Shown here: positions 25,201 to 36,283 of the stretch, piece by piece | Position numbering within the stretch: the first letter of the stretch is position 1 | Layout: the number at the start of each line of letters is the position of its first letter | Source of the DNA: Centrapalus pauciflorus | Lineage: Eukaryota > Streptophyta > Magnoliopsida > Asterales > Asteraceae | Direction of reading: 5' to 3' | Assembly: GCA_020465985.1 (NCBI GenBank) | Contig: JAANYP010007182.1 | Location: 186,001-250,000 of the forward strand | Length of the DNA: 64,000 nt | Position numbers and translations under genes: made by a program | The notes under the pieces: model-generated | Seen by the model: the letters and a program-made list of their open reading frames with translations, nothing else | The model's database searches: none | Told to the model about the DNA's origin: nothing

Positions 25201-26879
25201 GCGTAGGCTAAGTAAGCAGAACAACCCTTGGCAACGTGCTTTCGGGCTTTTGCAATTGAAATAAGGCATAAGTTGCCTTTGTGTCTATCACCATAAATGC
25301 ATATGTCTCGGCCCTCGGGAGTGGTAATCTTGATCATTCTTTTCTTGCAAACGATTTGGGCCTCGTTATGAACTAACCAGTCCATGCCTACTATGACATC
25401 GAATTCCCCGAACTCCATAGGGATCAGATCTATATTGAATACTACGTCTTCTACCAATAATGTACAATTCCTATATACTTTGTCTGCTTTTACTAACATA
25501 TTGCTAGCAGTCTCTATGTCAAGTACAAATTGCAGTTTGGAAGTTGGCATGTTAAATTGACGAGCAAATGTAGCGGAGACAAACGAACGATTTGCTCCAG
25601 AGTCAAACAGTATACGTGCAGGAATTGAGTTAACATAGAACGTACCAGTGACCACCTCCGGGTCATCCTTTGCTTCTTCAGCTGTGATTTGGAACGCCCT
25701 TGTTGGAGCCCTATGAGATTGATCCCTGCGAGCAGTGGATGCTGCAGAAGATCTTGCCGTTGATTGCTGAATGCTTTGATCTCGTGAGGGTTTCGGGCAA
25801 TCCCTTGAAAAATGGCCAAGTCTGTGGCAGTTGTAACATGCATCGTCTTTTCGAGGACAATGCTCCCAGTGATGACCTTTCTGCCCACAGCAAAAACAGT
25901 ACATGTCTTGAGTCTTGCACTCCCCAGAGTGCGCCTTTCTGCATCGTCTGCAGTCCCTCATTTCTGAACTGGCCGAGAAGGCCCTTCCCTTCTTGGGTGA
26001 TGATGATTGTTGATGGGATTGGGAAGAAAATCGAGAGGATCCAGACTCCCGCTGCCTTTTTGGCGGCGACGGTTGAGTTGGTGATGTGGCGGCTGACCCG
26101 ATAACATAACCAGACATCAAGACAATCTGCTCCACATTTCGATCAGCCTCAAGTAACCCAGCAAACGTTGTATAACGAACCCCACTTATGGTTCGGCGTA
26201 TCTCATAATCCAAACCGGCCTCAAACCGGGCTATCTTTCTTTCTTCCGTGTCAACTTGATGCGGTGCAAACAAACTTAACCGGGTGAACTCAACGGCATA
26301 TTGTGTAACCGTTTTCGTTCCCTGAGTTAAGTTCAAGAACTATGCCTCGAGACGTCGCTTCTCGTCGGCTGGACAGTACTGTTGAGAAAACACTTCCTTA
26401 AACTCGCTCCATGACATGTGTGACACTACCTCCATCGTCAACACATGTGTCATTGCGTCCCACCACATAACAGCGTCCCTTGCAAACATAGCGGTTGCAA
26501 AGCGGACCATGTCTTTATCAGCGCAGTCGCTGATCCTGAAAGTTTGTTCCGTGGTGGTGATCCATTCCAATGCAGTAACGGCGTCTCCAGTCCCATCAAA
26601 AGTAACCGCTCCGTTACTTTTGAAGTCCTTAAACCTACAGCCCCTTGATCTGTTGGAAGACCCAGTATCTTGTCTTTCCTCTTGATCGTCTTGTTGTTGC
26701 TCCTTGTTCTTTCGTTTGTCAGCCTTTCGTTTTGCCTCGGCCTCATCTCTGGCCCTTAACTGATCAGCAAATGACTGAGCCTGCTCAGCCATTCGTTTGG
26801 ATTGTAGCTCATTGTTTTGTTCCATGAGGGCTTGCATCATCTGGAACATTTGCTGAGGAGTCATATCGTCTCCTGACAT
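22242..26879 (-). pseudogene. gag-pol of chromovirus B, nearly intact frame
   Basis: From ATG 26879 (MSGDDMTPQQM) to TGA at 22242. Domains on the minus strand: gag core (AVMWWDAMTHV, FTRLSLFAPHQ); CCHC knuckles CFCCGQKGHHWEHC and CYNCHRLGHFSRDC near 25890-25810; protease LFDSGANRSFVS near 25600; RT from about 25130, with FGLTNAPAAFMDLMNR and FIVD at the catalytic site near 24597; RNase H (YTDASSMGLG) near 24070; integrase with HHCC about 23400 and DD35E core 23300-22870; chromodomain-like tail HHRGANHTWESEED and KYPSLF. Breaks: TAG at 26337-26339 in gag (Lys AAG in A), TGA at about 23220-23222 for Arg after VIVD, TAG near 22873 for a Tyr, and the insert 24381-24470. FIVD replaces the usual FIDD, losing a metal-binding Asp. 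Confidence 0.92.
24381..24470 (-). other. 90-nt intron-like insert in the RT domain of B
   Basis: On the minus strand the frame reads ..TGGTTGAGGCAG, then GTACGT, 78 nt of AT-rich sequence, TTCAG, then ATCCAATTC... Removing the 90 nt restores WLRQ-IQFLGH, which is continuous in elements A (WLQQIQFLGH) and C (WLREVQFLGH). The insert has GT-AG ends, a CAG/GTACGT donor, a possible CTTAAAC branch site 17-20 nt before the acceptor and an in-frame TGA, so it cannot be read through. Confidence 0.7.
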
Positions 26880-27069
26880 GTTCTGAAATATAACAACTTA
26901 TATTTAGAACATTTATTTGTAAGTCCTAAGTATTTACAGTTACCCTTTGTGTTTCCCCGTGTGCATGTCAATCCTATCTTAGTTCAGATCATTACTTAGA
27001 AGTTCATTCTAATATCATAACCTAAGTTTGAGTCCAAGTCCTCGCGGACACTTGAAACCTCAAACTAAT

Positions 27070-27081
27070 GCTCTGATACCA
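27070..27081 (-). other. Primer binding site of element B
   Basis: GCTCTGATACCA on the plus strand, 4 bp inside the 5' LTR; complementary to initiator tRNA-Met. Confidence 0.85.
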
Positions 27082-27085
27082 AAAC

Positions 27086-29017
27086 TGTGACGTCCTTGTT
27101 AAATTAATGATATAATTGTAATCTCCAGGATCGACTAACAACTCAATGAGTATCATAATAATTGAAATTGAATACTTAAATTAGAATTAAGCACATCCAC
27201 ACTAAAGCAATAGAATACATGTCTACAGTGATAAAAGTCTAACTATTACATCAACATAATTGTTTTAGAAGTAATGAATCCCAGCCCAAAGCTATTACAT
27301 TCAAGTACCAATAGCTTCTATAGTCTCCGGGATATTGATTTGATATGCTTAAGTGGAAGGTCCAGCTACACTTTTGCCTTTGCCTGAAAACAATGTGAGT
27401 CAACAGTAAGCTAAATGCTTAGTGAGATAACAGATTATGCATACAACAAATATTTCTTTACAAACAATGCTTAACCATGGGCAATGTAAGCCTCATGTAT
27501 GTGAATATCGGCAGTGTAAGCCTCAGTGTATGTGAAAACCATGCAATGAAAGCATGGGTTGGCAGTTCAATATGCTGATCGGGGATGTGCCGAACCTGAT
27601 GGGATACGAGTGGGATGATCAGTCCCCGACAGTGGCCTGCTGTCAGCCCCAGTCCAGGTCGCATCAGATTATGAAGTAATGATCATGCAGTGCAAGGATG
27701 ATGTAAATAGATGCACTTTCAAATGAACGCAAGCTACATGTGTGTTACATGTCAAGTACGAGTGTGCATCATAACAACAAATCATTTCATGAGTGCCAAA
27801 TGAAGTATATGAACAATGTGAACATGCCATTGAATGTATAAACATGAATGTAAAAACAATAAATGTTCGAATGATAATCTGCAACTCACAGTGATTGGTT
27901 TTGTGACTTGATCCTGAATCAATGTGTGTTTTGATAACACCACAATGATCTGTAAAGTAGGTGTAATAGTGAATTTGTGTCAGTAATTGCTTAAAAATTG
28001 TATTCTGAAAACTAAGTATAATTGTACTGATTTCGGACCACATCCGAATTCGGATGGTCCGAAATGCAAGGTTGTCCGAAATATGGTATTGGTCCGAAGT
28101 TGGCAGGGTCCGAATTCGGCAAGGTCCGAAATTACTATTCGTCCGAAGTGACTGTAGGTCCGAAAATGGGTCTTTGGTCCGAATTCACTACTGGTCCGAA
28201 TTTGGGTGAGTCCGGATTGGGTTAGGGTCCGAGTTCGGACTTCGGATGAACAGCGTCCGAATTCGGATGGTCCGAATTCGGTTCATCCGAACCGAGTTCA
28301 TACTTTGTAAAATTTCCAGATTTTGCATTTTGACCATTTTGCATGTTTTAGTTACTAAAATAGTAAATGTGAACTTAGAAACACTATTTCAACTTATAAC
28401 ATGTCACTTATGTACCAAAATAACCGATTTGTGTCCAATTTTCTTATGAGTCTCGATGAACACACACACTAAAACACACACATATCTTGAAATCACACTT
28501 AGAGGTGGAATCTGATTCTGAAATTTGGTACATTGCAACATACATGCTCGATTTCAACAAATCCATCATAATATATAACATGCATTAACATCTGTATCAA
28601 AAATCTTATGATTCGGTTCTTATTGAAACCGAACCAAAATCTTCAAAATCCGAAAGATTGAATGATGTTTACCTTAAATTGATTCTTGTAGTTGTTATAG
28701 TCTCCTATATGCCACTTGAATCCAGATTTTTGCACCTTAATTCGATGATTTCTTGTGTGTTCTTTTGATGCAGCCGAGAGAGAGTAGAGAGAGAGAGAGT
28801 ACGGTTAGAGAGAGAGAGAGTGATGGTGAAAATGAAAGTTTTCCCCCTTTTTATTTGTATTTTGAGTTATTTGCACACTAAACCCCTCAACTTCGTATTT
28901 TCTTATTTAACTGATAATATGATCAAAATTAACTTAAATTGATATAATATTCCATTAACATAATAATTAAGTCCTTAAAATTGCAAATTACATATATTTG
29001 AAATTTGGGATGTTACA
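27086..29017 (-). repeat. 5' LTR of element B
   Basis: TGTGACG to TGTTACA, about 99.4 percent identical to 20274-22204 by eye (for example GGTTGTCCGAA here against GGTTTTCCGAA). Confidence 0.95.
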
Positions 29018-29022
29018 TCTTT
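29018..29022. repeat. Target site duplication, right copy, element B (TCTTT)
   Basis: TCTTT directly after element B, followed by the continuing C LTR (ATCTCAATCGG). Confidence 0.93.
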
Positions 29023-29276
29023 ATCTCAATCGGTTCCGAACCCAATAACCCGAACCCGATATCACATTTTCACTATTAATGCCCATTTAACCCATTTAAT
29101 CCCGCAATCCCAAAAATATAATCCGTTCATTAAAATTATAACCCCATGACACGCAAGCCCCAATCCCGACACGTATCAATCCACGAAACGGGATATAATT
29201 AGACCAACCCAATATTAATAAATTATTTATCAACTAAAATAATTCCACGTACCAGGTCGAAAGGACGGATGTTACA
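29023..29276 (-). repeat. 3' LTR of element C, inner part
   Basis: Continues the LTR broken at 20273 and ends GGATGTTACA at 29276; matches 35637-35887. Confidence 0.9.
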
Positions 29277-29291
29277 AATCCTCCCCTCTTA
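29277..29291 (-). other. Polypurine tract of element C
   Basis: The minus strand reads AAGAGGGGAGGATT directly before the LTR start TGTAACATCC; the pol stop codon overlaps its start. Confidence 0.8.
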
Positions 29292-32200
29292 AAGAGATTC
29301 CGTCCTGGAATCTAACTCGAACTCTGACTCAAGCTCCCAGGTAGCGTTGGTACCCTTATGCTCCACTGAACGAGTACCAAGGCAATCTCTTTATTCCTCA
29401 GCTTCTTGATTTTTCGATCGGTAACGGCCTCGGGCTGCTCCACATATCGCAGCTGATCGTCGACTGTAATCTCAGATAAGGGCACATACTGATCATCTGT
29501 AGCCAGACACTTCCGGAGATGACTCACATGAAACGTATCGTGCACACCGGCTAATTCTGAAGGCAATCGCAGACGATAGGCCTGATGCCGGACTCTCTCA
29601 ACAATCTCGAACGGCCCAATATACCGCGGACTCAGCTTCCCACGATGTCTGAACTGGATCACCCCCTTCGACGGCGACACCTTTAGCAAGACTCGGTCCC
29701 CGACACTGAACTCTAACTCTTTCAGACGGCGATCGGCATAGCTCTTTTGACGGCTCTTGGCGACTCTCATATGCTCCCAAATCACGGCCACTTTGTCACT
29801 GGTCTCCTGGAGTAGCTCCGGCCCACTGATAGGTCGCTCACCGACCTCGCCCCAACACACTGGGGTCAGGCACTTACGCCCATATAGTGCCTCAAACGGA
29901 GCCATTTTGATCGTGGCGTGATAGCTGTTATTATAGGCAAACTCGACCAACGGTAAATGCACATCCCAGTTACCACTGAAGTCGATAGCACACGCCCGCA
30001 ACATATCCTCGAGGGTCTGATTGGTGCGCTCGGTCTGCTTGTCAGTCTGCGGCCTATAAGCTGTGCTCAGCTGGACCCTGGTGCCCAATTCCCGCTGGAA
30101 ACTCTGCCAGAAACGAGACGTAAACCGCGTATCCCTGTCCGAAGTAATCGACATCGGAATCCCATGCCGCGATACCACCTCGTTAATGTACAGCCTCGCT
30201 AACTGATCCATGGTAATAGTACCCCGAACGGCTAAGAAGTGCGCACTCTTCGTTAGTCGATCCACTATAACCCAGATCATATCGTTCCTGCGGACCGTGC
30301 GTGGAAGTCTCACAATGAAATCCATCGTGATGTGATACCACTTTCATTCAGGGATTTCCAACGGCTGCAGATACCCGTGCGGCTTCTGATGCTCGGCTTT
30401 GACTCTGAGACACGTCATGCACTGCTCAACACATCGGCCCACATCCGTTTTCATTCCCGGCCACCAGTAGAAGTCGCGGAGATCACGGTACATTTTAGTA
30501 CTCCCCGGATGCACAGATAGCCTCGACCGATGCGATTCATCAAGAATCAACTGCCGCAAATTCCCAACCCTCGGGACCCAGACCCTATCATTAAACACAT
30601 ACAGTCCACGATCGTCCCCGATCAGTGACTCAAGCTGCCCGGTTAGACGCTCTCGCTTCACATTATCACCCAGCAGGCCCTCCTGCTGCGCTAATCTCAG
30701 ACTATCGGTCAATGTCTAGGTAATTTCAAGCCTCGAAGCCCTGGAAATCATAGTCTGGCCGCACGCCCTACGGCTCAGCGCGTCAGCTACCACATTAGCC
30801 CGGCCCGGGTGGTACTGAATCTCACAATCGTAGTTCTTAAGCAACTCAAGACTACGGCGCTGTCGCATATTCAGATCCTTCTGGCTAAACAGGTACTGAA
30901 GACTCTTATGGTCGGTATACACAATAAACCGAGACCCATACAGATAATGACGCCAAATCTTCAACGCGAATACGATGGCGTCTAACTCTAAATCATGCAC
31001 AGTATGGTTCTCCTCATAAGTCTTCAGTTGGCGCGAAGCATAGGCAATTACTTTCCCTCGCTGCATCAGAACACAGCCCAGTCCCGACCCTGAAGCATCA
31101 CAGTACACTACGAAATCATCGGTACCCTCCGGTAAGGCCAACACTGGGGCCTGGCACAACCGGGTCTTCAGCTCTCTGAACGCACGCTCCTGATCCTCGG
31201 ACCACTCAAACGGAACGGACTGCCCTGTCAATCTCGTCAACGGCAAGGCAATCCTCGAGAAATCCTGGATAAAACGTCTATAATACCCGGCGAGACCCAG
31301 AAAACTACGAATCTCGGGCACTGATCTCGGAGGCTCCCAGGTCATTACTGCCTCAATCTTGGCCGGATCCACCTTTATACCCTCGGCACTGACCACATGA
31401 CCCAAAAACTGCACCTCACGAAGCCAAAATTCACACTTAGAGAACTTCGCGTACAGTCTCTCCCTGCGCAGCACAGTCAAAACCTCTCGGAGGTGCTGCT
31501 CATGGTCCTCGGCACTCCGCGAATAGATAAGGATATCATCGATGAACACGATCACGAATCTATCCAACATAGCTCTACACACCCGATTCATCAAATCCAT
31601 GAAAGCGGCGGGTGCGTTAGTCAAACCGAACAACATAACGAGGAACTCGTAGTGCCCATAACGAGTCCGAAACGCTGTCTTCGGCACATCCTCATCCCTG
31701 ACTCTCAACTGATGATAACCAGACCGCAAGTCGATCTTGGAAAAGAAACTCGAGCCCTGGAGCTGATCAAACAGGTCGTCGATACGTGGAAGCAGATAAC
31801 GATTCTTCACGGTCACCTTATTCAACTCCCTGTAGTCGATACACATCCGCATGCTACCGTCCTTCTTTTTCACGAATAACACTGGCGCACCCCACGGCGA
31901 CGAACTAGGACGGATGAATCCACAATCCAGAAGCTCCTGCAGCTGAGACATTAACTCTCGCATCTCTGTCGGTGCCAGCCTATAAGGCGTCTTAGCAATC
32001 GGCAACGCCCCGGGAACAAGATCTATTTTGAACTCTACTTGGCGATCTGGCGGTAACCCAGGCAACTCCTCTGGGAATACCTCAGGGAACTCACGAATCA
32101 CTGGGATATCCTCAAAGGTCTTCTTTTCCTTCCTTGCGTCAACTACATAAGCTAGGAAGGTCTCGCATCCATTAGAGACATATCTCTGAGCCCTGGCCAT

Positions 32201-33914
32201 AGACACGATCCCAATATCCCCCTTACGGCGCTCCCCGTACACAATCACACTCTCACTGTCAGAAATGGGTATACGGATGATCTTTTTGGCACACAGAATA
32301 GCAGCCCGTCTGGCAGTTAACCAGTCCATACCCACAATCACATCGAAGCTACTGATCTCAATCGGCAGCAAATCAATCGTAAACTGATGAGAGTCTATCT
32401 CTAACACACAGCCCCGATAAACCCGACTCATTAACATCGAACTCACATCGACTCTCTCGACAACCAACGGAACCGACAAAGAATAAGGAGATACACTAAA
32501 ATATGCACAAAATGTAACAGACACATAGGAGCGATCGGCCCCGAAATCAAATAACACACGAGCTCGAAGTCCGTTAAGGATATACGTACCCGAAACAACA
32601 TCGGTAGTATCCCGTGCCTCCTCTGCTGTCGCCTGAAATACTCGTCCGCGGCCCCTCGGAACAGACTCATGGCGGCTAGATGACGACGGCTCGGCCCTGG
32701 CCCCACTCGAACTGGCTCCCTGTACTGCCGGCCCTGGCTCTGGACAGTCCCTGACTCGATGCCCCGGCCTCCCACATCTGAAGCATAGCGGCTCGGGAAC
32801 TGTACAAACTGAGGCGGCGTGGCCCCGCTGGCCGCACCGAAAGCAACACGGCTGCTCAAACAAACACTGACCCCAATGGCGCCGGTGACATTTCGGGCAC
32901 TCCCGATCCCCATACGAGCTCTCAACACGGCTGCCGGACGCCTGGGAACCCTGTCCCACACTACTCTGGCTCTGTGCTCCAGATCCCTGACCCTGGCCCT
33001 GACGTCTCGATCGGCGATCTCGGCCTCTATCTCGATCCCTATCACGTGTCTGCACTGAACCCTGCCCTGAACCCTGGCTCGAGAACTGCCACTGGTCCGG
33101 ACGCTGATCACTGGGAGCGTCCCTGGAAGATCTTCATACACTGGACGGCTGCTCAGATGTCCCAGTCCGCTGCCTTTGAGAAGAGGGCTGCTCCTTCTGT
33201 TTTAGGATCTCCCGCTCCCTCATACGGGCCATCTCAAGAGCTCTGGCGAAGGTAGGGGTATCGTGCAGCCCCACAAACTCTCGAATATCTGATCGAAGTC
33301 CATCAATAAATGCATCAGCCTTACTGCTCTCCGTAGCGCAAACTGTGAGTACTCATTAAATCGGTCGACATACTGCTGCACCGTCATATTACCCTGCTGC
33401 AGATGCAAGAATCGGCGCTCCATTTCCCGTCTCTCATCCCTCGGAATGTACTGGAGCTCGAACATAGCCCTGAACTGCTCCCAAGTCATGGCGTATGCGG
33501 CGGACTCGGTCATCGAAGACTCTATCGATTTCCACCACTGTGAAGCCCCGCCCCGTAACTGATATGCAGCGTACCCAACCATATCTCTGGGATCCACATG
33601 TGCTACTCCAACCCAGCCTCGACCTCACGCTCCCATGCGATGGCCGCCGCCAGCTCACCGTCATCCCGAAACTGCGGTGGGGCCCCTGTCATAAAATCTT
33701 TGAAGGACCCGCCCCGCTGAGAGGATGACGAAGCACCACCCCTAGACTCAGTCTCGGTATGCCGAACCACTGGCCCCAAACTCTGACCCTGCTCACGCCC
33801 TTGCTCTTTTTGCTGCCTGTAAAACTCGGTAAGAACCTCTAGCAGCTCGGATTTCCGGATATACTCATCACTGGGCGGCTTACCCGCGCCCGAACCCTCT
33901 CCCTGATCTGCCAT
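29289..33914 (-). pseudogene. gag-pol of chromovirus C, long open segments with a few breaks
   Basis: Start taken at ATG 33914 (MADQGEGSG); an upstream in-frame ATG lies at 33926. Domains: gag core with GGASQWWKSIE and LHLQQGNMTVQQYVDRF; three Cys-rich motifs CPKCHRRHWGQC, CFRCGQRGHAASVC and CFRCGRPGHRVRDC near 32890-32750; protease LFDFGADRSYVS near 32540, with Phe where Ser or Thr normally follows Asp; RT with FIDDILIYSR near 31530; RNase H (YCDASGSGLG) near 31100; HHCC and integrase 30450-29850; chromodomain-like tail near 29330. The stretch 33055-30716 is open for 779 codons. Breaks: stop and frameshift near 33600 and 33330 in gag, TAG near 30714, TGA for Trp near 30340, and a 1-base deletion near 29360. 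Confidence 0.9.
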
Positions 33915-34081
33915 ATTAATCTGCACAAAACAAAACGATTAAGCATAAAGGATAAATCACCCAGCGTTATACACTAAGCCAGGTCGGTTAATCCACTATA
34001 TAATTGCAAAACGATCCCCCATGGACCGGAACAAGGTCTAAGTTAAGCATCAACTAGTGATACTCAAGCTTCAAACCACAA

Positions 34082-34093
34082 GCTCTGATACCA
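34082..34093 (-). other. Primer binding site of element C
   Basis: GCTCTGATACCA on the plus strand, 3 bp inside the 5' LTR. Confidence 0.85.
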
Positions 34094-34096
34094 TGC

Positions 34097-35887
34097 TGTA
34101 ACACCCCTCCCGATCCCAGAAATGCTACGTCAACCCAATATCATAAGTGGCAATAACGCAACGGATCTATAACACATATGTCATAGGATAATGCAGATTA
34201 CGGCTAATTTAAAACTGTAACACAGATAATAACATACGATTACATTTCATAATATTCGCAATCCTGATTAAACCAACATACATTCCCAAAACAACTATTA
34301 CGAGGGTTCTATATAATCACAAAATTATCACGAATCTTCAATCAATCTCGAATATATCTCAGCTGCGGCTGAAATCCCTTCTGATTCCCTGAACATGTTA
34401 GACTCGAATACACCCTTGAGCACACGAGGGTTGACACTGCACATAAGCACATAGCACACATTCCCTATCCCTGTCCCAGTAGACCAACACGCATCTCAGG
34501 TATATAAACACAAATATGAGATCAGAATAACACACCGCCCTGTGGGGACCCCTCCCCGGTGGACACATCGCACACAGCAATGGTCGGTAATACCCTGTAG
34601 CACGGAAGCTACTCAGCTACAGGCCCTGCGGTATATATACGCCCCAAGGACTGTAAGGGACAGTCAGCCCGCGCGATTCCCCTTCGCGACTTATCGTCCG
34701 TATGGAACTCATCACGGACCCCTGAACCGATCTCACATCTCATACATATCACGTATAAGGAATAGAATATACCTGAGGTCCACGTCCCTGTCTCACATAG
34801 ATATAACACGCACAAGATAGCAACACAGCTAAAATTGTAAAGACGGCGCGCGTTTAGAAAAGTCTCGAGTACTCACCTGACTGATTCCCCGAAGTCTGGC
34901 CTCCCTGATCAAACCCGGCTCGAGATCCGCTAGTCCTGTAATCACACGGTGGCCCAACAATTAAACACAATTCCCGGATAACACATATCACATACTCACT
35001 TTGACTCAAACTCAATTCGAACCCAACAATCCCACGGAACCGAAACCCGATCAATACCCGAAACCCGACCCAAACTCGACTCAAAGCAATCCGAAACAAG
35101 ACCCCAACCCAAACAAAACACAACCCAAATTGCCCCGAAGAAACCCGACATCGAATTCGACCCAAACCCTTTTCACAAGATTTAACTCAGATTTTCACTG
35201 CAGGCTGTTAATCGCGCCGCGGACCCCCTGGTCGTCGCGCCGCGACACCGCGGAACTCTGCATCCTTCCGTGCGATTTTCAGCTTCTGCCCAGGAGTTAC
35301 AACTCCTTTCACACACGAATTCAGCTCTCAAAACACATAAATAATCACACCACAGCAGCATATAAACTCTCTTATCACTCAAATAATCAATTCCCACAAG
35401 GATTCAACATATAACACAATTTAAATCTTCAAACCAAGTTGTTTACCTCAAATCCTTCAAGAACAATGGAAGAGAAGAAGAAGAACAGCTTAAATCCAAG
35501 TTTCCACACCCAATTCGAGGCTTGAATTTGATTTCTTGCTGGAGGTCTTCACACAAAACACAGACATATACACTTTAAGTTCATCTCAAAATGGATAAGA
35601 AGGAAATGAGGGCACAAACATATATACGTCTTTATCTCAATCGGTTCCGAACCCAATAACCCGAACCCGATATCACATTTTCACTATTAATGCCCATTTA
35701 ACCCATTTAATCCCGCGATCCCAAAAATATAATCCGTTCATTAAAATTATAACCCGATGACACGCAAGCCCCAATCCCGACACGTATCAATCCACGAAAC
35801 GGGATATAATTAGACCAACCCAATATTGATAAATTATTTATCCACTAAAATAATTCCACGTACCATGTCGAAAATACGGATGTTACA
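34097..35887 (-). repeat. 5' LTR of element C
   Basis: TGTAACACC at 34097 to TGTTACA at 35887, 1791 bp, uninterrupted. It carries the empty target site of element B and, next to it, TATATATG on the minus strand near 35618-35626, a possible TATA box about 260 nt inside the LTR. Confidence 0.92.
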
Positions 35888-35892
35888 AATGA
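35888..35892. repeat. Target site duplication, right copy, element C (AATGA)
   Basis: AATGA directly after element C; spacer of S continues. Confidence 0.92.
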
Positions 35893-36012
35893 ACTAATCA
35901 AAAATTAAAATGAACAAACAACAAAACAAAAACAAAAAAAACGAATTAACAAAATAATAAAATGAACTAAAAAAATTTAACTAAACAAAATATAAAATGT
36001 ACTAAAATTGTT

Positions 36013-36150
36013 GCTCCCCTTTGAATTTTGCATTTAAGCTCCCCCTCAGATGTATAACGCTTTTTATGTCTGCTCTCCCTACAATTGATCAGATAAAAAA
36101 ATTTATCAAATACACAAATATTAGATAAAAAATTTCCGTTTGCTCCCCCT
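36013..36150 (-). other. Four purine tracts after pol in element S
   Basis: The minus strand carries AAAGGGGAGC, GAGGGGGAGC, AGGGAGAGC and AGGGGGAGC (36013-36021, 36038-36047, 36072-36080, 36142-36150), each followed by A or T. They resemble the polypurine tract of copia elements but lie just after RNase H, far from the 3' LTR. Multiplied polypurine tracts are a reported trait of Sireviruses. Confidence 0.55.
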
Positions 36151-36283
36151 ACACCTGACAATCTGATTCTGTTAAATCTCAGAAAGATTAAAACATTTAA
36201 AAACATATGAGATTAACAAATGTTAAATCAAGAAAAAATTTGTAAAAACAAAATTATATTATGTAACAACTGAATTTTTAAAT

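Larger units (their letters stand above)
20274..29017 (-). mobile_element. Chromovirus B (Tekay/Del-like), complete and young, with inactivating changes
   Basis: An 8.74-kb element with LTRs 20274-22204 (1931 bp) and 27086-29017 (1932 bp) that differ at only about a dozen positions, primer binding site at 27070-27081, and one gag-pol frame on the minus strand. TCTTT duplications place it inside the 3' LTR of C, and the empty site is preserved in the other C LTR. Despite its youth it has three in-frame stops, an intron-like insert in RT and a changed RT catalytic motif. Confidence 0.95.
18721..35887 (-). mobile_element. Chromovirus C (Tekay/Del-like), complete, carrying element B in its 3' LTR
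   Basis: LTRs are 18721-29276 (split by B) and 34097-35887. Net length without B is about 8.4 kb. Target duplications AATGA on both sides lie in the spacer of element S. The internal region (29277-34096) has a polypurine tract, gag-pol on the minus strand and a methionine-type primer binding site. LTRs differ at about 2-3 percent by eye, plus a few indels. The coding region is clearly richer in G+C than A, B and the surrounding DNA, and its gag N-terminus is of a different type. Confidence 0.92.
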
